Shown: one piece after another, positions 42,925 through 51,562 of the stretch
How positions within the stretch are numbered: position 1 is the stretch's first letter
How the letters are laid out: each line of letters opens with the position of its first letter
Assembly: GCF_008152325.1 (NCBI RefSeq)
Contig: NZ_CP042243.1
Location: 439,026 to 503,025 of the forward strand
Origin: Crassaminicella thermophila
GTDB lineage: Bacteria > Bacillota > Clostridia > Peptostreptococcales > Thermotaleaceae
DNA length: 64,000 nucleotides
Direction of reading: 5' to 3'
Position numbers and translations under genes: made by a program
Notes under the pieces: generated by a model
Databases searched by the model: none
Seen by the model: the letters and a program-made list of their open reading frames with translations, nothing else
Told to the model about the DNA's origin: nothing

Positions 42925-43987
42925 AGCTATGTTTGATGACTTGGGGGTAGAAGTTGTACTTCCTCCAAAAAATAGTAAAAAAACTTTAGAAATAGGTACA
43001 AAATATTCACCAGAACTAATATGCTTACCTATGAAAATAAATTTAGGAAATTACATACAAAGCATTGAAAAAGGTGCGGATACAATTCTTGTGACAGGAA
43101 GCTGTGGCCCTTGTAGATATGGATATTTTGCAGAGGTAGAAAAGGAAATTTTAAAAGATTTAGGTTACGATGTAGAATTCGTTATATTAGAAGCACCAGA
43201 TGGAGATCTGAAAGAATTTTATAATCGGGTAAGTAGAGTTGCCAATACAAAGAACATGATAAAGATTGGAAAAAGTTTAAAAAATGGGATTCAAGTATTG
43301 AGAAAATTAGATAAGTTTGAAGCAAGCGTATTAAAGCTTAGACCTTATGAAAAAAATAAAGGAGAGATTGATACTTTATATAAAGAGCTTATAAAGAACC
43401 TAGAAAAAAGTACAGGCTCTTCTCAAATGATCAAATATATCCATCAAGCACAAGAAGCAATAAAAGATATAGATCTTCAAAAAGATAGAGATGTTCTAAA
43501 AGTTGGGATTGTAGGTGAAATCTATACAATAATAGAAGATTTTGCAAATATAGACATTGGCAAAAAATTAAATGAGCTTGGAGCTGAGGTTCATAAATCG
43601 CATACTACATCAGGATGGGTACTAGAGCATTTATTTTACAATAGTATCGGTAGCACGAGAGAGAAGCAAGTAAGAAAAGCTGCAAAACCTTATATGAAGA
43701 CGATGGTAGGAGGGCATGGAAGGGAAACCATAGGAAATACTATATTGTATACGAAAGAAGGGTATGATGGTGTCATACAGATAATGCCTTTTACTTGTAT
43801 GCCTGAAATTGTTGCTATGAGTATATTACCAAAGCTACAGCAGGAGTATGGTATTCCTATTTTAACTCTGATTATTGATGAAATGACAGGTGAAGCAGGA
43901 TACGTTACTAGACTTGAAGCATATATTGATCTGCTAAGAAATAGGAGGGAAAAATATAAAAATGAGAAAATGTTATCTTGGCGTTGA
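42878..43987 (+). CDS. 2-hydroxyacyl-CoA dehydratase-like/activase-related protein (second of pair)
   Basis: 369 residues from the ATG at 42878 (GGAGGGG just before), starting inside the previous gene. KITFPHMGNTYLPVKA, the PELICLPMKINLGNY Cys, TGSCGPCRYGYF, MPFTCMPEIVA and DEMTGEAGYVTRLEAYID correspond motif by motif to its upstream neighbour, so the pair likely forms a heterodimer analogous to dehydratase alpha/beta subunits. The end overlaps the activase start by 26 bases. Confidence 0.85.
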   Translation: MKITFPHMGNTYLPVKAMFDDLGVEVVLPPKNSKKTLEIGTKYSPELICLPMKINLGNYIQSIEKGADTILVTGSCGPCRYGYFAEVEKEILKDLGYDVEFVILEAPDGDLKEFYNRVSRVANTKNMIKIGKSLKNGIQVLRKLDKFEASVLKLRPYEKNKGEIDTLYKELIKNLEKSTGSSQMIKYIHQAQEAIKDIDLQKDRDVLKVGIVGEIYTIIEDFANIDIGKKLNELGAEVHKSHTTSGWVLEHLFYNSIGSTREKQVRKAAKPYMKTMVGGHGRETIGNTILYTKEGYDGVIQIMPFTCMPEIVAMSILPKLQQEYGIPILTLIIDEMTGEAGYVTRLEAYIDLLRNRREKYKNEKMLSWR

Positions 43988-44945
43988 TATTGGCTCTGTA
44001 AGTACGAATATCATTGTGATGGATGAAGATGAAAATATACTAGATACATTGTATATAAGAACACAGGGCAAACCTATTGAGACTATTAAAAAAGGATTAT
44101 CTAAAATAAAAAATAGATTAGATGAAGATGTTAAGATTCTAGGGGTAGGTACTACTGGAAGCGGTAGGCAGCTCGGAGGAATTATGATAGGGGCTGATGT
44201 TATAAAAAATGAAATAACAGCCCATGGGATTGCTGCTTTAAACTTTGTGCCAGATGTTAAAACTATTATTGAAATTGGAGGACAAGATTCTAAGATTATT
44301 CTTTTAAGAGATGGTGTTTTATATGATTTTGCAATGAATACAGTTTGTGCTGCAGGGACAGGCTCATTTTTAGATAGACAAGCTGAAAGATTGGGTATTC
44401 CTATAGAAGAATTTGGGAAATTTGCTTTGAAATCAAAATTGCCTGTACGAATTGCTGGAAGATGTGCTGTTTTTGCAGAATCAGATATGATACATAAACA
44501 GCAATTAGGTCATAATCAAGAGGATATTATTAATGGTTTATGTGAAGCTTTGGTAAGAAATTATCTAAATAATCTAGGAAAGGGAAAAGAAATAAAACCA
44601 CCTATTGTATTTCAGGGAGGCGTTGCTGCAAATGTAGGGATTCGAAAAGCATTTGAAAAAATATTAGGCTGTGAAGTAATAGTTCCACCATATGCAAATG
44701 TAATGGGGGCAATAGGAGTAGCTTTATTAGCAAAAGAAGAAGTAGAAAGAGTAGGAAAAACAAATTTTAAAGGCTTTGAAGTTGCTGATAGTAGCTATAC
44801 TGTAAAAAGCTTTGAATGTGAATATTGTCCAAACATGTGTGAGGTAGTAGAATTTTTTAGAGACGAAAAAATGGTTGCTAGATGGGGAGATAAGTGTGGT
44901 CGTTGGAACAACATTGTAAGCATAAAAAACGAGAAACTAGCATAA
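43962..44945 (+). CDS. Acyl-CoA dehydratase activase family ATPase
   Basis: 327 residues. ASKHA motifs GVDIGSVSTN at the N-terminus, GTTGSGRQLGG, IIEIGGQDSK near residue 105 and FQGGVAAN near 225 are intact, and cluster Cys are in NTVCAAGTGSFLD (~130) and GRCAVFAESD (~168). A ~45-residue C-terminal extension adds a further Cys cluster (CEYCPNMCEVV and WGDKCGRW), absent from the 33.5-kb activase; this may bind an additional Fe-S cluster or zinc. It presumably energises the two upstream dehydratase-like proteins. Confidence 0.92.
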   Translation: MRKCYLGVDIGSVSTNIIVMDEDENILDTLYIRTQGKPIETIKKGLSKIKNRLDEDVKILGVGTTGSGRQLGGIMIGADVIKNEITAHGIAALNFVPDVKTIIEIGGQDSKIILLRDGVLYDFAMNTVCAAGTGSFLDRQAERLGIPIEEFGKFALKSKLPVRIAGRCAVFAESDMIHKQQLGHNQEDIINGLCEALVRNYLNNLGKGKEIKPPIVFQGGVAANVGIRKAFEKILGCEVIVPPYANVMGAIGVALLAKEEVERVGKTNFKGFEVADSSYTVKSFECEYCPNMCEVVEFFRDEKMVARWGDKCGRWNNIVSIKNEKLA

Positions 44946-44972
44946 AAGCTATGGAATTTTTTCCATAGCTTA
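44945..44972. terminator. Bidirectional terminator
   Basis: AAGCTATGGAA pairs with TTCCATAGCTT around TTTT. It closes the activase operon and the convergent pyrBI operon. Confidence 0.9.
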
Positions 44973-45404
44973 AATTTTGTATTCTGTAATTTCTTCACAA
45001 AAATCACATTGATAAGCTAATCTAGATGGAGATACTAACTCAAAGCTAGGCTTTACATAATTATCAAAATTTGTTATGCATCTTGGATTATGGCAAGGGA
45101 ATATCCCCTTTACTCTTTTTGGAATTGATACTTTCTTTTTAAGAATAACTTTGCCATCTTCAATTATATTTACTGATATATTATGATCAATAAGTCCTAA
45201 AAAATCTAAATCAATATCTATGTTGTTTTCTATTTTAATAATATCTTTTTTTCCCATAGCTTTACTTGGTACGTTCATTAATAGTACTACAGGATAATCT
45301 ACCTTATCCAGCATTAATTTATTAAATATTTTTAAGCCGTTTTCAACAGTTATATGGTCTAATACAATTCCTTTTTTTATACTATTAACTTCTAGCATTC
45401 GCAT
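44970..45404 (-). CDS. pyrI: Aspartate carbamoyltransferase regulatory subunit
   Basis: 144 residues, typical length. The N-terminal allosteric domain has KKGIVLDHI and the C-terminal zinc domain shows the four Cys in CHNPRC and CDFC (~residues 107-140). It binds nucleotides and modulates PyrB in the ATCase holoenzyme. Its ATG lies inside the 3' end of pyrB (13-base overlap), with GGGGGTGG upstream. If pyrB is truly broken, PyrI would lack its partner. Confidence 0.95.
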   Translation of the reverse strand: MRMLEVNSIKKGIVLDHITVENGLKIFNKLMLDKVDYPVVLLMNVPSKAMGKKDIIKIENNIDIDLDFLGLIDHNISVNIIEDGKVILKKKVSIPKRVKGIFPCHNPRCITNFDNYVKPSFELVSPSRLAYQCDFCEEITEYKI

Positions 45405-46329
45405 TCCACCCCCAATAATTTTGTAATGAGTGCCATTCGAATATACACGCCAAGCTTTGCTTGTTCAAAGTAGACTGCTCTTTTGTCATCATCTACTTCG
45501 TAGGCGATTTCATTTACTCTAGGAAGTGGATGCATAATAATCATATCTTCCTTTGCATCTTTTATTTTTTGTAAATTTAATATATAAGAATCTTTCAATC
45601 TGTTATAGTCTGCTTCATTGAAAAAAATCTTTCTTTTTGTATTCTTGTCATGTATAATATATCAATTTCTTCAATGACTTCTTCTAAATTACTAACCTCT
45701 TTTAACACAACTGAGTACTCTTCAATAAGTTTTCTTTTTAATGAATCAGGTAGGCCTAATTCTTTAGGAGATATTAATATGAATTTTTTATTGCCATATC
45801 TAGCGAGTGTACGGATTAATGAGTGTACTGTTCTACCAAATTTTAAATCTCCACAAAATGCAATGACTTGATTCTCTATAGACCCTTTATATATGTTTAT
45901 TGTTAATAAATCTGTAAGGGTTTGTGTTGGATGCTGATGCCCACCATCTCCTCCATTGATTATAGGAATATCTGAGTATAGGGAAGCAAGCTTTGGAGCA
46001 CCTTCTTTTGGATGTCGCATAACAGCGATATCTGCATAACCAGATATTACCCTTATAGTGTCTGCGATGCTCTCTCCCTTTGATACAGAGCTTGTGTTTG
46101 CATCACTAAAACCTAATATGTTTCCTCCTAATCTTAGCATTGCTGATTCAAAACTTAGCCTTGTTCTTGTACTAGGTTCATAAAAAAGGGTAGCTAATAT
46201 TTTTCCTTTGCATACTTGGTTGTATTTTTCAGGAAAAGAATACATTTTTTTTGCAAGTTCTATTAGTTCGTTAATTTCTTTTGGTGTAAAATCTTCTAGA
46301 TCAATAAGATGTCTTACACATTCATTCAT
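45392..46329 (-). pseudogene. pyrB: Aspartate carbamoyltransferase catalytic subunit, frameshifted at a T7 run
   Basis: Start at 46329 (ATG, GGAGG upstream). The N-terminal frame (to 45595) has [28 protein letters not shown] and TRIQKERFF, then reads into a stop. The C-terminal frame (45598-45392) carries [19 protein letters not shown] and the usual end. The switch falls at the T7 run on the minus strand (A7 at 45621-45627); a one-base backward slip at TTT-TTT, or one added or two removed bases, restores an intact protein. It may be a genuine mutation, a sequencing error in a homopolymer, or productive slippage. The intact pyrI and regulatory leader argue that the gene is, or recently was, functional. 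Confidence 0.85.
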
Positions 46330-46346
46330 TCTTTTTTCCTCCTTTT

Positions 46347-46362
46347 TGGTCTCACAGGACCA
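46347..46362 (-). promoter_or_regulatory. PyrR-type binding loop next to the pyrB ribosome site
   Basis: On the minus strand TGGTCCTGTGAGACCA forms a short stem whose loop reads TCCTGTGAGA, close to the PyrR consensus UCCNGNGAG. It lies immediately before AAAAAGGAGG, so a bound PyrR could also affect translation. Confidence 0.55.
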
Positions 46363-46379
46363 GTTTAAAGGTAATAAAA

Positions 46380-46409
46380 ATGCCTTTTTGTCCAGAGGCA
46401 AAAAGGCAT
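46380..46409 (-). terminator. Attenuator terminator in the pyrB leader
   Basis: On the minus strand ATGCCTTTTTG pairs with CAAAAAGGCAT and is followed by TTTTTATT. It precedes pyrB and would stop transcription when pyrimidines are plentiful. Confidence 0.8.
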
Positions 46410-46450
46410 AAAAATACATAATATGATACATAAGTGTTTTTAGCCTTTTT

Positions 46451-46466
46451 AACCTCACGGGGTTAA
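46451..46466 (-). promoter_or_regulatory. PyrR binding loop in the pyrB leader
   Basis: The minus strand reads TTAACCCCGTGAGGTTAA, with a CCCCGTGAGG loop close to the PyrR anti-antiterminator consensus. With the terminator at 46380-46409 it forms the classic PyrR-UMP attenuation system. pyrR itself is not in the window. Confidence 0.7.
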
Positions 46467-46586
46467 TTTAAAGGTACATTATTTATATTAGACTATCATA
46501 TAAAGGGTTGAATGTCAATAAAAAGGAAAATGATGTTTAATGTAGAATATTACTTTTGATTACTCTATGTTATGAGGGGGATAGAG

Positions 46587-47102
46587 ATGAATAGGGAAGA
46601 ATTTAATCTTTTAGAAATAGAAAAACAAGTTGAAGTTTTTAATAAGATGCTAAAAAACAGTAGCATCAGAAAGGTTTGCAGTGAGTTGAAGATAAGTAAG
46701 ACAACAATAAGAAATCGTTTTAAAAAAAGAGGCTATATTTTTAATAGTGAAAAAAACATATACATAAAAGAGAAAGAAATAAAAAGAAATTATGATCCTA
46801 CAATAAAAGAAGAAAAAGTAAGTAATATAAATCTTACAAAAGAAATCTATTTTGATTTATTAGAGTTAATTGAAATAAAAGACGATTTGAAGGATATAGT
46901 AAATAATTGGAAAGAAAGAACTGTGGCAAGTAAACAAGGGCTATGTATCAATGCTTTTGAAGGAGAATTATGTGTAAAAAGTATTAAAGTATATAAAGAG
47001 GTTTTAGATAAATTCAATGAATTTGTTAAAAAGCATAGAGAACTGAAGCAGCAGGATATTATTAATCAAGCATTGTGGGAGTTTTTGCAAAAGTATATGT
47101 GA
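46587..47102 (+). CDS. Putative DNA-binding protein, 171 aa
   Basis: Start at 46587 behind GAGGGGG. A helix-turn-helix is likely at residues ~24-50 (SIRKVCSELKISKTTIRNRFKKRG), the middle is charged and linker-like, and the last ~40 residues (VYKEVLDKFNEFVKKHR...IINQALWEFLQKYM) resemble a ribbon-helix-helix or dimerisation helix. Similar proteins appear in clostridial accessory regions, but no specific family is recognised. Its targets are unknown. Confidence 0.7.
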   Translation: MNREEFNLLEIEKQVEVFNKMLKNSSIRKVCSELKISKTTIRNRFKKRGYIFNSEKNIYIKEKEIKRNYDPTIKEEKVSNINLTKEIYFDLLELIEIKDDLKDIVNNWKERTVASKQGLCINAFEGELCVKSIKVYKEVLDKFNEFVKKHRELKQQDIINQALWEFLQKYM

Positions 47103-47105
47103 ATG

Positions 47106-47195
47106 CTATAGATAACTAATTTTAAAAAAAATATAAAAAGAATGTTCATTCCAAGATAACTTTTGAAAAAACTAAACTTCATTACATGAAAAAAT
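47106..47195 (+). repeat. Palindromic element, left-half copy F
   Basis: Has the left terminal CTATAGATAACTA, the AAATATAAAAA run, GTTCATTCCAAGATAACTTT and the CATTACATGAAAAAAT segment, then diverges before the inner hairpin. It lies just upstream of galU. Confidence 0.8.
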
Positions 47196-47232
47196 AATGT
47201 AAAATATATTAAAAGAGAGGAGACAAAACATT

Positions 47233-48102
47233 ATGAAGGTACGTAAAGCGATTATACCAGCAGCAGGACTGGGTACTAGATTTTTGCCAGCAACGAAGGC
47301 ACAGCCTAAAGAAATGCTTCCGATTGTTGATAAACCTACTTTACAATACATTATTGAAGAAGCTGTAGCGTCAGGGATTGAAGAAATACTTATTATTACT
47401 GGAAGGAACAAAAAGTCTATTGAAGACCATTTCGATAAGAGTATAGAGTTAGAATTAGAACTAGAAAAAAAAGGAAAAACAGATCTATTAGAAGAAGTAA
47501 GAAAGATATCTAATATGGTGAATATCCATTATATACGTCAAAAAGAGCCTAAGGGATTGGGTCATGCTATTTATTGTGCAAAGAGTTTTATTGGAAATGA
47601 ACCCTTTGCTGTACTATTAGGAGATGATATTGTTGATGCAGAAAAACCCTGCTTAAAGCAGATGATTGATGTATATGATGAATACAAGACGACTGTTTTA
47701 GGTGTACAAGAGGTGCCAAGAGAAGATGTATATAAATATGGGATTGTAAAAGGAAAATATATTGAAGATCGCGTATATAAAGTAAAAGATCTCATAGAGA
47801 AACCTAAAGTAGAAGATGCACCTTCTAATATAGCAATCTTAGGAAGATATATTATTACTTCTAGAATATTTGAAATTTTAGAACATACACAACCTGGAAA
47901 AGGTGGAGAAATACAGCTTACAGATGCATTAAGAGAATTAGCAAACTTAGAAGCCATGTATGCTTATAACTTTGAAGGAAAGAGATATGATGTAGGTGAT
48001 AAACTAGGTTTTTTGCAAGCTACAGTAGAATTTGCATTAAAGAGAGAAGATTTAAAGGATCAATTTATTGAGTATTTAATAAATATTATAAATAAACGAT
48101 AA
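47233..48102 (+). CDS. galU: UTP-glucose-1-phosphate uridylyltransferase
   Basis: 289 residues. AIIPAAGLGTRFLPATKAQPKEMLPIVDKP, described here as GLGTRFLPATKAQPKEM, is the nucleotide-binding signature; KEPKGLGHAI, LLGDD and LIEKPK complete the active site. It makes UDP-glucose for cell-wall polymers, glycolipids and surface sugars. GAGAGGAG precedes the ATG. It is expressed alone or with the downstream transporter, with no terminator between them. Confidence 0.97.
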   Translation: MKVRKAIIPAAGLGTRFLPATKAQPKEMLPIVDKPTLQYIIEEAVASGIEEILIITGRNKKSIEDHFDKSIELELELEKKGKTDLLEEVRKISNMVNIHYIRQKEPKGLGHAIYCAKSFIGNEPFAVLLGDDIVDAEKPCLKQMIDVYDEYKTTVLGVQEVPREDVYKYGIVKGKYIEDRVYKVKDLIEKPKVEDAPSNIAILGRYIITSRIFEILEHTQPGKGGEIQLTDALRELANLEAMYAYNFEGKRYDVGDKLGFLQATVEFALKREDLKDQFIEYLINIINKR

Positions 48103-48139
48103 AGCCAAGCTATTGGCATGATAAGAGAGGAAGATAAAT

Positions 48140-49078
48140 GTGCAGACCCTAACTCAAGTATTTATTTTATTTTTACTATTAATGACTGGATATATATCTA
48201 AAAGACTTCGTGTAATCAGTAATGATTTAAACCATGATTTAAGCAATTTAATTCTTTATGTTGCATTACCTGCTTTGGTACTATCTTCTTTAAGCAATTA
48301 TGCTTTCTCAAAGCAAATGATGATAAAAAGCGGTTCATTATTAATGATTTCTTTATGTGTATATGCTTTATCAATAATAATATCTTATATAACTGTAAAG
48401 CTGTTTAAAATGAAAGGGATGACTAGAGATGTTCTTCAGTATGGTATTATATTTTCAAATGTGGGTTTTATGGGTTATCCAATGGTAAATGCTATCTTTG
48501 GAAAAGAAGGAATATTCTATGCTGCTATATATAACCTTCCTTTTAATGTATTAACTTGGACTCTTGGAATAATGATTATGAGTAGGACTCATAGAGAGAA
48601 GATAAAGCAAAGGGAACATAGTAAAGGAGGTCCTAAATTAAAGGGGTTACTGAATCCTGGAATTATTTCTGTTTTTATAGGATTTACTATGTTTCTTACT
48701 TCTACAAAATTTCCTTATCCTATTTTTAAAGCATTAAATATTATAGGAAGTACAACTACTCCTTTATCTATGATTTTTATTGGATCTATTTTAGCAGATA
48801 TGAATGTAAAGAAAATATTTACAAATGGTAGTGTTTTTTTATGCAGTATTATTCGATTAATTTTTTTGCCTATGATTGTATTATGTATATTAAAATTGTT
48901 TAATTTTGATCAAATTACAAAAGGAATCCCTGTTATAATTACAGCAATGCCAGTTGCAGCCAATTGTGCAATGTTTGCTGCAAAATATGATAGTGACTAT
49001 AGGCTAGCTTCGCAGCTTATATTTATTTCAACATTGTCTTCTATGTTAACAATACCTTTTATTGTTGAATTGTTGTAG
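48140..49078 (+). CDS. AEC-family (auxin efflux carrier-like) transporter
   Basis: 312 residues with about ten membrane segments. Typical features are LFLLLMTGYISKRL at the start, NPGIISVFIGFTMFL in the middle (the start of the second repeat) and ITAMPVAANCAMFAAKYD near the end. Bacterial members export or import organic acids such as malate; substrate not predictable. It starts with a GTG behind AGAGGAAG, 38 bases after galU, but functional relation is not obvious. Confidence 0.9.
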   Translation: MQTLTQVFILFLLLMTGYISKRLRVISNDLNHDLSNLILYVALPALVLSSLSNYAFSKQMMIKSGSLLMISLCVYALSIIISYITVKLFKMKGMTRDVLQYGIIFSNVGFMGYPMVNAIFGKEGIFYAAIYNLPFNVLTWTLGIMIMSRTHREKIKQREHSKGGPKLKGLLNPGIISVFIGFTMFLTSTKFPYPIFKALNIIGSTTTPLSMIFIGSILADMNVKKIFTNGSVFLCSIIRLIFLPMIVLCILKLFNFDQITKGIPVIITAMPVAANCAMFAAKYDSDYRLASQLIFISTLSSMLTIPFIVELL

Positions 49079-49101
49079 GTAAATAAAGAATTTACCTACA
49101 A
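49070..49101. terminator. Hairpin between convergent genes
   Basis: GTTGTAGGTAAAT pairs with AATTTACCTACAAC around AAAG. It overlaps the transporter stop codon and faces the yyaC gene end. No T-run, so termination efficiency is uncertain. Confidence 0.6.
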
Positions 49102-49107
49102 CATTGA

Positions 49108-49650
49108 TTATGATAAATAAGTTGCGAGTACAAAAGCATCTACTATTATTTTAGCCATTTTCATGACTAAGCTTAACCGGATATTATGCATAGAAAAACA
49201 ATCATCATGATTAATTTTATCAACAATACCAACTATAGAAATATGACCAACACCAGGTAACCTTTTTCCTACTCCTTTTCCAGGAAAGATAGGACCTTTT
49301 TTTATATGAATATTTCCAATCATTTCTTCATTCCCCAAACAAGCATCTACTGCAATAAAGAACCCGTCAGGATGTTGTTTTTTTATTGTTTTTATAGATT
49401 CTTTTAAATTTACTGCATGAATAGGATCATCTAAGGTACCATAAACAGGAAATCTAAAGTTTTTGTCTTCTAGCATAGTACCTACAAGAGGACCTAAGGT
49501 ATCACCAATGCAACGATCTGTACCGATACAGATTACAACAACACGATCAGAGAGGTTATCTTTAATTGCTTGTGATAATATTTCTACAGCATTTTCATTG
49601 ACACAGTTTACTTGAATCCTATATGGATATTTACGATAATTTACATTCAA
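49108..49650 (-). CDS. yyaC: YyaC-family spore protein (GPR-like protease fold)
   Basis: 180 residues. VVVICIGTDRCIGDTLGPLVG near residue 37 (shown in parts: CIGTDRCIGDTLGP), AVDACLGNEEMIG and PGKGVGKRLPGVG are typical. The family is related to the GPR germination protease and is sporulation-associated in Bacillus. GGGGGTG precedes the ATG. It is encoded head-to-tail with the ttcA-like gene and is monocistronic by spacing. Confidence 0.88.
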   Translation of the reverse strand: MNVNYRKYPYRIQVNCVNENAVEILSQAIKDNLSDRVVVICIGTDRCIGDTLGPLVGTMLEDKNFRFPVYGTLDDPIHAVNLKESIKTIKKQHPDGFFIAVDACLGNEEMIGNIHIKKGPIFPGKGVGKRLPGVGHISIVGIVDKINHDDCFSMHNIRLSLVMKMAKIIVDAFVLATYLS

Positions 49651-49700
49651 AGAGAAAACACCCCCTTATATGATATATATATAAGGAGGTGAAAAATATG

Positions 49701-50417
49701 CTAATTTTTGATCCATATATTTAGCTGATCTTTGTTCTTTAATGCTGTGATCACTCTATCTCTTGCGTTTGGAATATCTTTATTAATTTGCTTTAATAAA
49801 TTTTTCATATATTGTCTTTTAGTTTTTCCATTAGCAGGACAAGGACTCTTTACAATGGGTAGGTTATGTTTAGATACAGCAGAAATAATGTCATCTTCTG
49901 ATGCGTATATCAAAGGCCTGATCATAGTTAAATTTTTTCGATCTAAAAAAGTTACAGGGTCAAAAGTACTTATTCTGCTTTCATAAAACATACTTAAAAA
50001 CAATGTTTCTACTGCATCGTCTGCATGATGGCCTAAGGCAAGCTTTGTAATGCCATGCTCTTTACAAAGCGTATGAAGTCTTCCTCGTCTCATCCTGGCA
50101 CACATGGCACAAGGATTTTTATCCTTTCTCTCTTCAAAAACTACTTTCCCAATTTTTGTTGGCTGTATAATATAGGGAATTTCTAATTTTTCACAGAAAT
50201 TTTTTAAAGGTGTAATATCAAAATTATCAAAGCCTAAAGTTAGGGTTAAAGCTTTTAATTCATATTTTACAGGCGAAAAATTTTGAAATAATTTTAAGGC
50301 ATATAAAAGGGTTGTGCTGTCCTTTCCTCCTGAAACACCAACGCCTACTACATCTCCATCTTGAATCATATCAAAATCAGCAACTGCTTTTTTTATACAT
50401 CCTAATACTTTTTTCAT
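49701..50417 (-). CDS. TtcA-family tRNA thiolation protein
   Basis: 238 residues. The PP-loop ATP pyrophosphatase motif GVSGGKDSTTLL is near residue 29; CAMCARMRRG near 98 and the third Cys in SPCPANGKTKRQ near 197 match the Cys ligands of the 4Fe-4S cluster in TtcA; GHHADDAVETLF lies between. TtcA converts cytidine 32 to 2-thiocytidine in tRNA. Clostridial members form a distinct branch, so the exact modified base is not certain. AGAAAGGAA precedes the ATG. Confidence 0.88.
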   Translation of the reverse strand: MKKVLGCIKKAVADFDMIQDGDVVGVGVSGGKDSTTLLYALKLFQNFSPVKYELKALTLTLGFDNFDITPLKNFCEKLEIPYIIQPTKIGKVVFEERKDKNPCAMCARMRRGRLHTLCKEHGITKLALGHHADDAVETLFLSMFYESRISTFDPVTFLDRKNLTMIRPLIYASEDDIISAVSKHNLPIVKSPCPANGKTKRQYMKNLLKQINKDIPNARDRVITALKNKDQLNIWIKN

Positions 50418-50468
50418 ATAGAAATTCCTTTCTCTATAAATTTACAGGATACATTATATATGAATATT

Positions 50469-50710
50469 ATATAGATATCCAATTTTAAAAGGAAATATAA
50501 AAGGTAAGTTCATTCCAGATAACTTTTGAAAAAACTAAACTTCATTACATGAAAAAATACTAAACCTTCAAAACTCACATTTGTTCAAACAATGAAGGTT
50601 CTTAACGTATTTTTTCATGTAATTTCAGTAAGTTTTGAACAAAAGTTATCAAAGTCATTCACTTATCTTTATATATTTCTTTTTTGAATATTGATATTTC
50701 ATATCTCTAG
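50469..50710 (+). repeat. Palindromic intergenic element, full copy G
   Basis: Full-length, with TATAGATATCCAATTTTAAA at the left edge, all nested arms (GATAACTTTTG/CAAAAGTTATC, CATGAAAAAATAC/GTATTTTTTCATG, ACCTTCA/TGAAGGT) and TATATTTCTTTTTT toward the right. It lies in the 405-base divergent gap between the ttcA-like gene and the next gene, so it is not merely a downstream terminator. Confidence 0.9.
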
Positions 50711-50822
50711 TAGAAATAAATGTTAAAAACCTATTACAATTAATAAAATACTTCTTCATAAAAATGTATAATTACTATATAATGAGTTTAGGGAATAGAA
50801 ATAATAAAGAATAAGGGAGAGT

Positions 50823-51293
50823 ATGATGAATCAAATACTTGATTTTTTTTCTAAGGAAATAATGGTTTTACTAGTGGCAGCGATGCCTGTAATGGAATTA
50901 AGGGGTGCTATTCCAATAGGGGTATCCTTAGGACTTAGCCCGATTCATGCAGCAATTTTAGGATTACTGGGGAGTATGATACCAGTTCCTTTTTTATTGT
51001 TATTATTAAAGCCTGTTTTTGAAAAGCTTAGAAAAAATCCTCATTGGAGAAAATCTATTGACTGGATTACAAAGAGAACTTTAAGAAAAACAAAACAGGT
51101 GCATAAATATAAAAGCTTAGGATTATTATTGTTTGTAGCTGTACCTTTGCCAAGTACAGGCGTATGGACAGGTTCTATTGCAGCTTCGTTATTAAATATA
51201 CGATTTAAACATGCATTTTTAGCTATATTTATTGGAAATTGCATTGCAGCATTTATTATTATGATGATTAGTCATGTTGCGGTAAATTTTTAA
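50823..51293 (+). CDS. Small multidrug-export-type membrane protein (COG2426)
   Basis: 156 residues with four or five membrane segments. VVAAMPVMELRGAIPIGVSLG-like start (seen as VMELRGAIPIGVSLGL), FVAVPLPSTGVWTGSIAASLL and FLAIFIGNCIAAFII are family hallmarks. Transport function is assumed from annotation of relatives; the substrate is unknown. ATG at 50823 (or 50826) follows AGGGAGA. Confidence 0.9.
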   Translation: MMNQILDFFSKEIMVLLVAAMPVMELRGAIPIGVSLGLSPIHAAILGLLGSMIPVPFLLLLLKPVFEKLRKNPHWRKSIDWITKRTLRKTKQVHKYKSLGLLLFVAVPLPSTGVWTGSIAASLLNIRFKHAFLAIFIGNCIAAFIIMMISHVAVNF

Positions 51294-51300
51294 AAAGTCG

Positions 51301-51329
51301 TTGACTTTTATTTATGTCTATGATAAAAT
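51301..51329 (+). promoter_or_regulatory. Sigma-A promoter of the metK leader
   Basis: TTGACT, 17 bases, TAAAAT. The riboswitch begins about 30 bases downstream. Confidence 0.8.
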
Positions 51330-51362
51330 AATTTTCGACAAAATTCAATATAAATCTTGATG

Positions 51363-51507
51363 CCTTATCAAGAGTGGTAGAGGGACTAGGCCCTATGAAG
51401 CCCGGCAACCGGTATGTTTACACGGTGCTAAATCCTACAGAATGTATTTCTGAAAGATGAGGACAGAATCACAACAACCTCTTCTTGTAATGAAGAGGTT
51501 TTTTTAA
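51363..51507 (+). promoter_or_regulatory. SAM-I (S-box) riboswitch with terminator
   Basis: Conserved SAM-I sequence is clear: CTTATCAAGAGTGGTAGAGG, GACTAGGCCC, TGAAGCCCGGCAACC, GGTGCTAAATCC and GAAAGATGAGG, with P1 formed by CCTTATC (51363-51369) and GATGAGG (51456-51462). A terminator follows (AACCTCTTC with GAAGAGGTT then T7, ~51477-51507). High S-adenosylmethionine should end transcription before metK. Confidence 0.95.
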
Positions 51508-51562
51508 GTTTATTTTGGGCAAAATACAATACAAAATATATAAATACTAAGGAGGGAAATCA

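Noticed and set aside
47172-47411. Minus-strand frame over the galU start
   Set aside because: Shadow of galU codons and a half repeat element.
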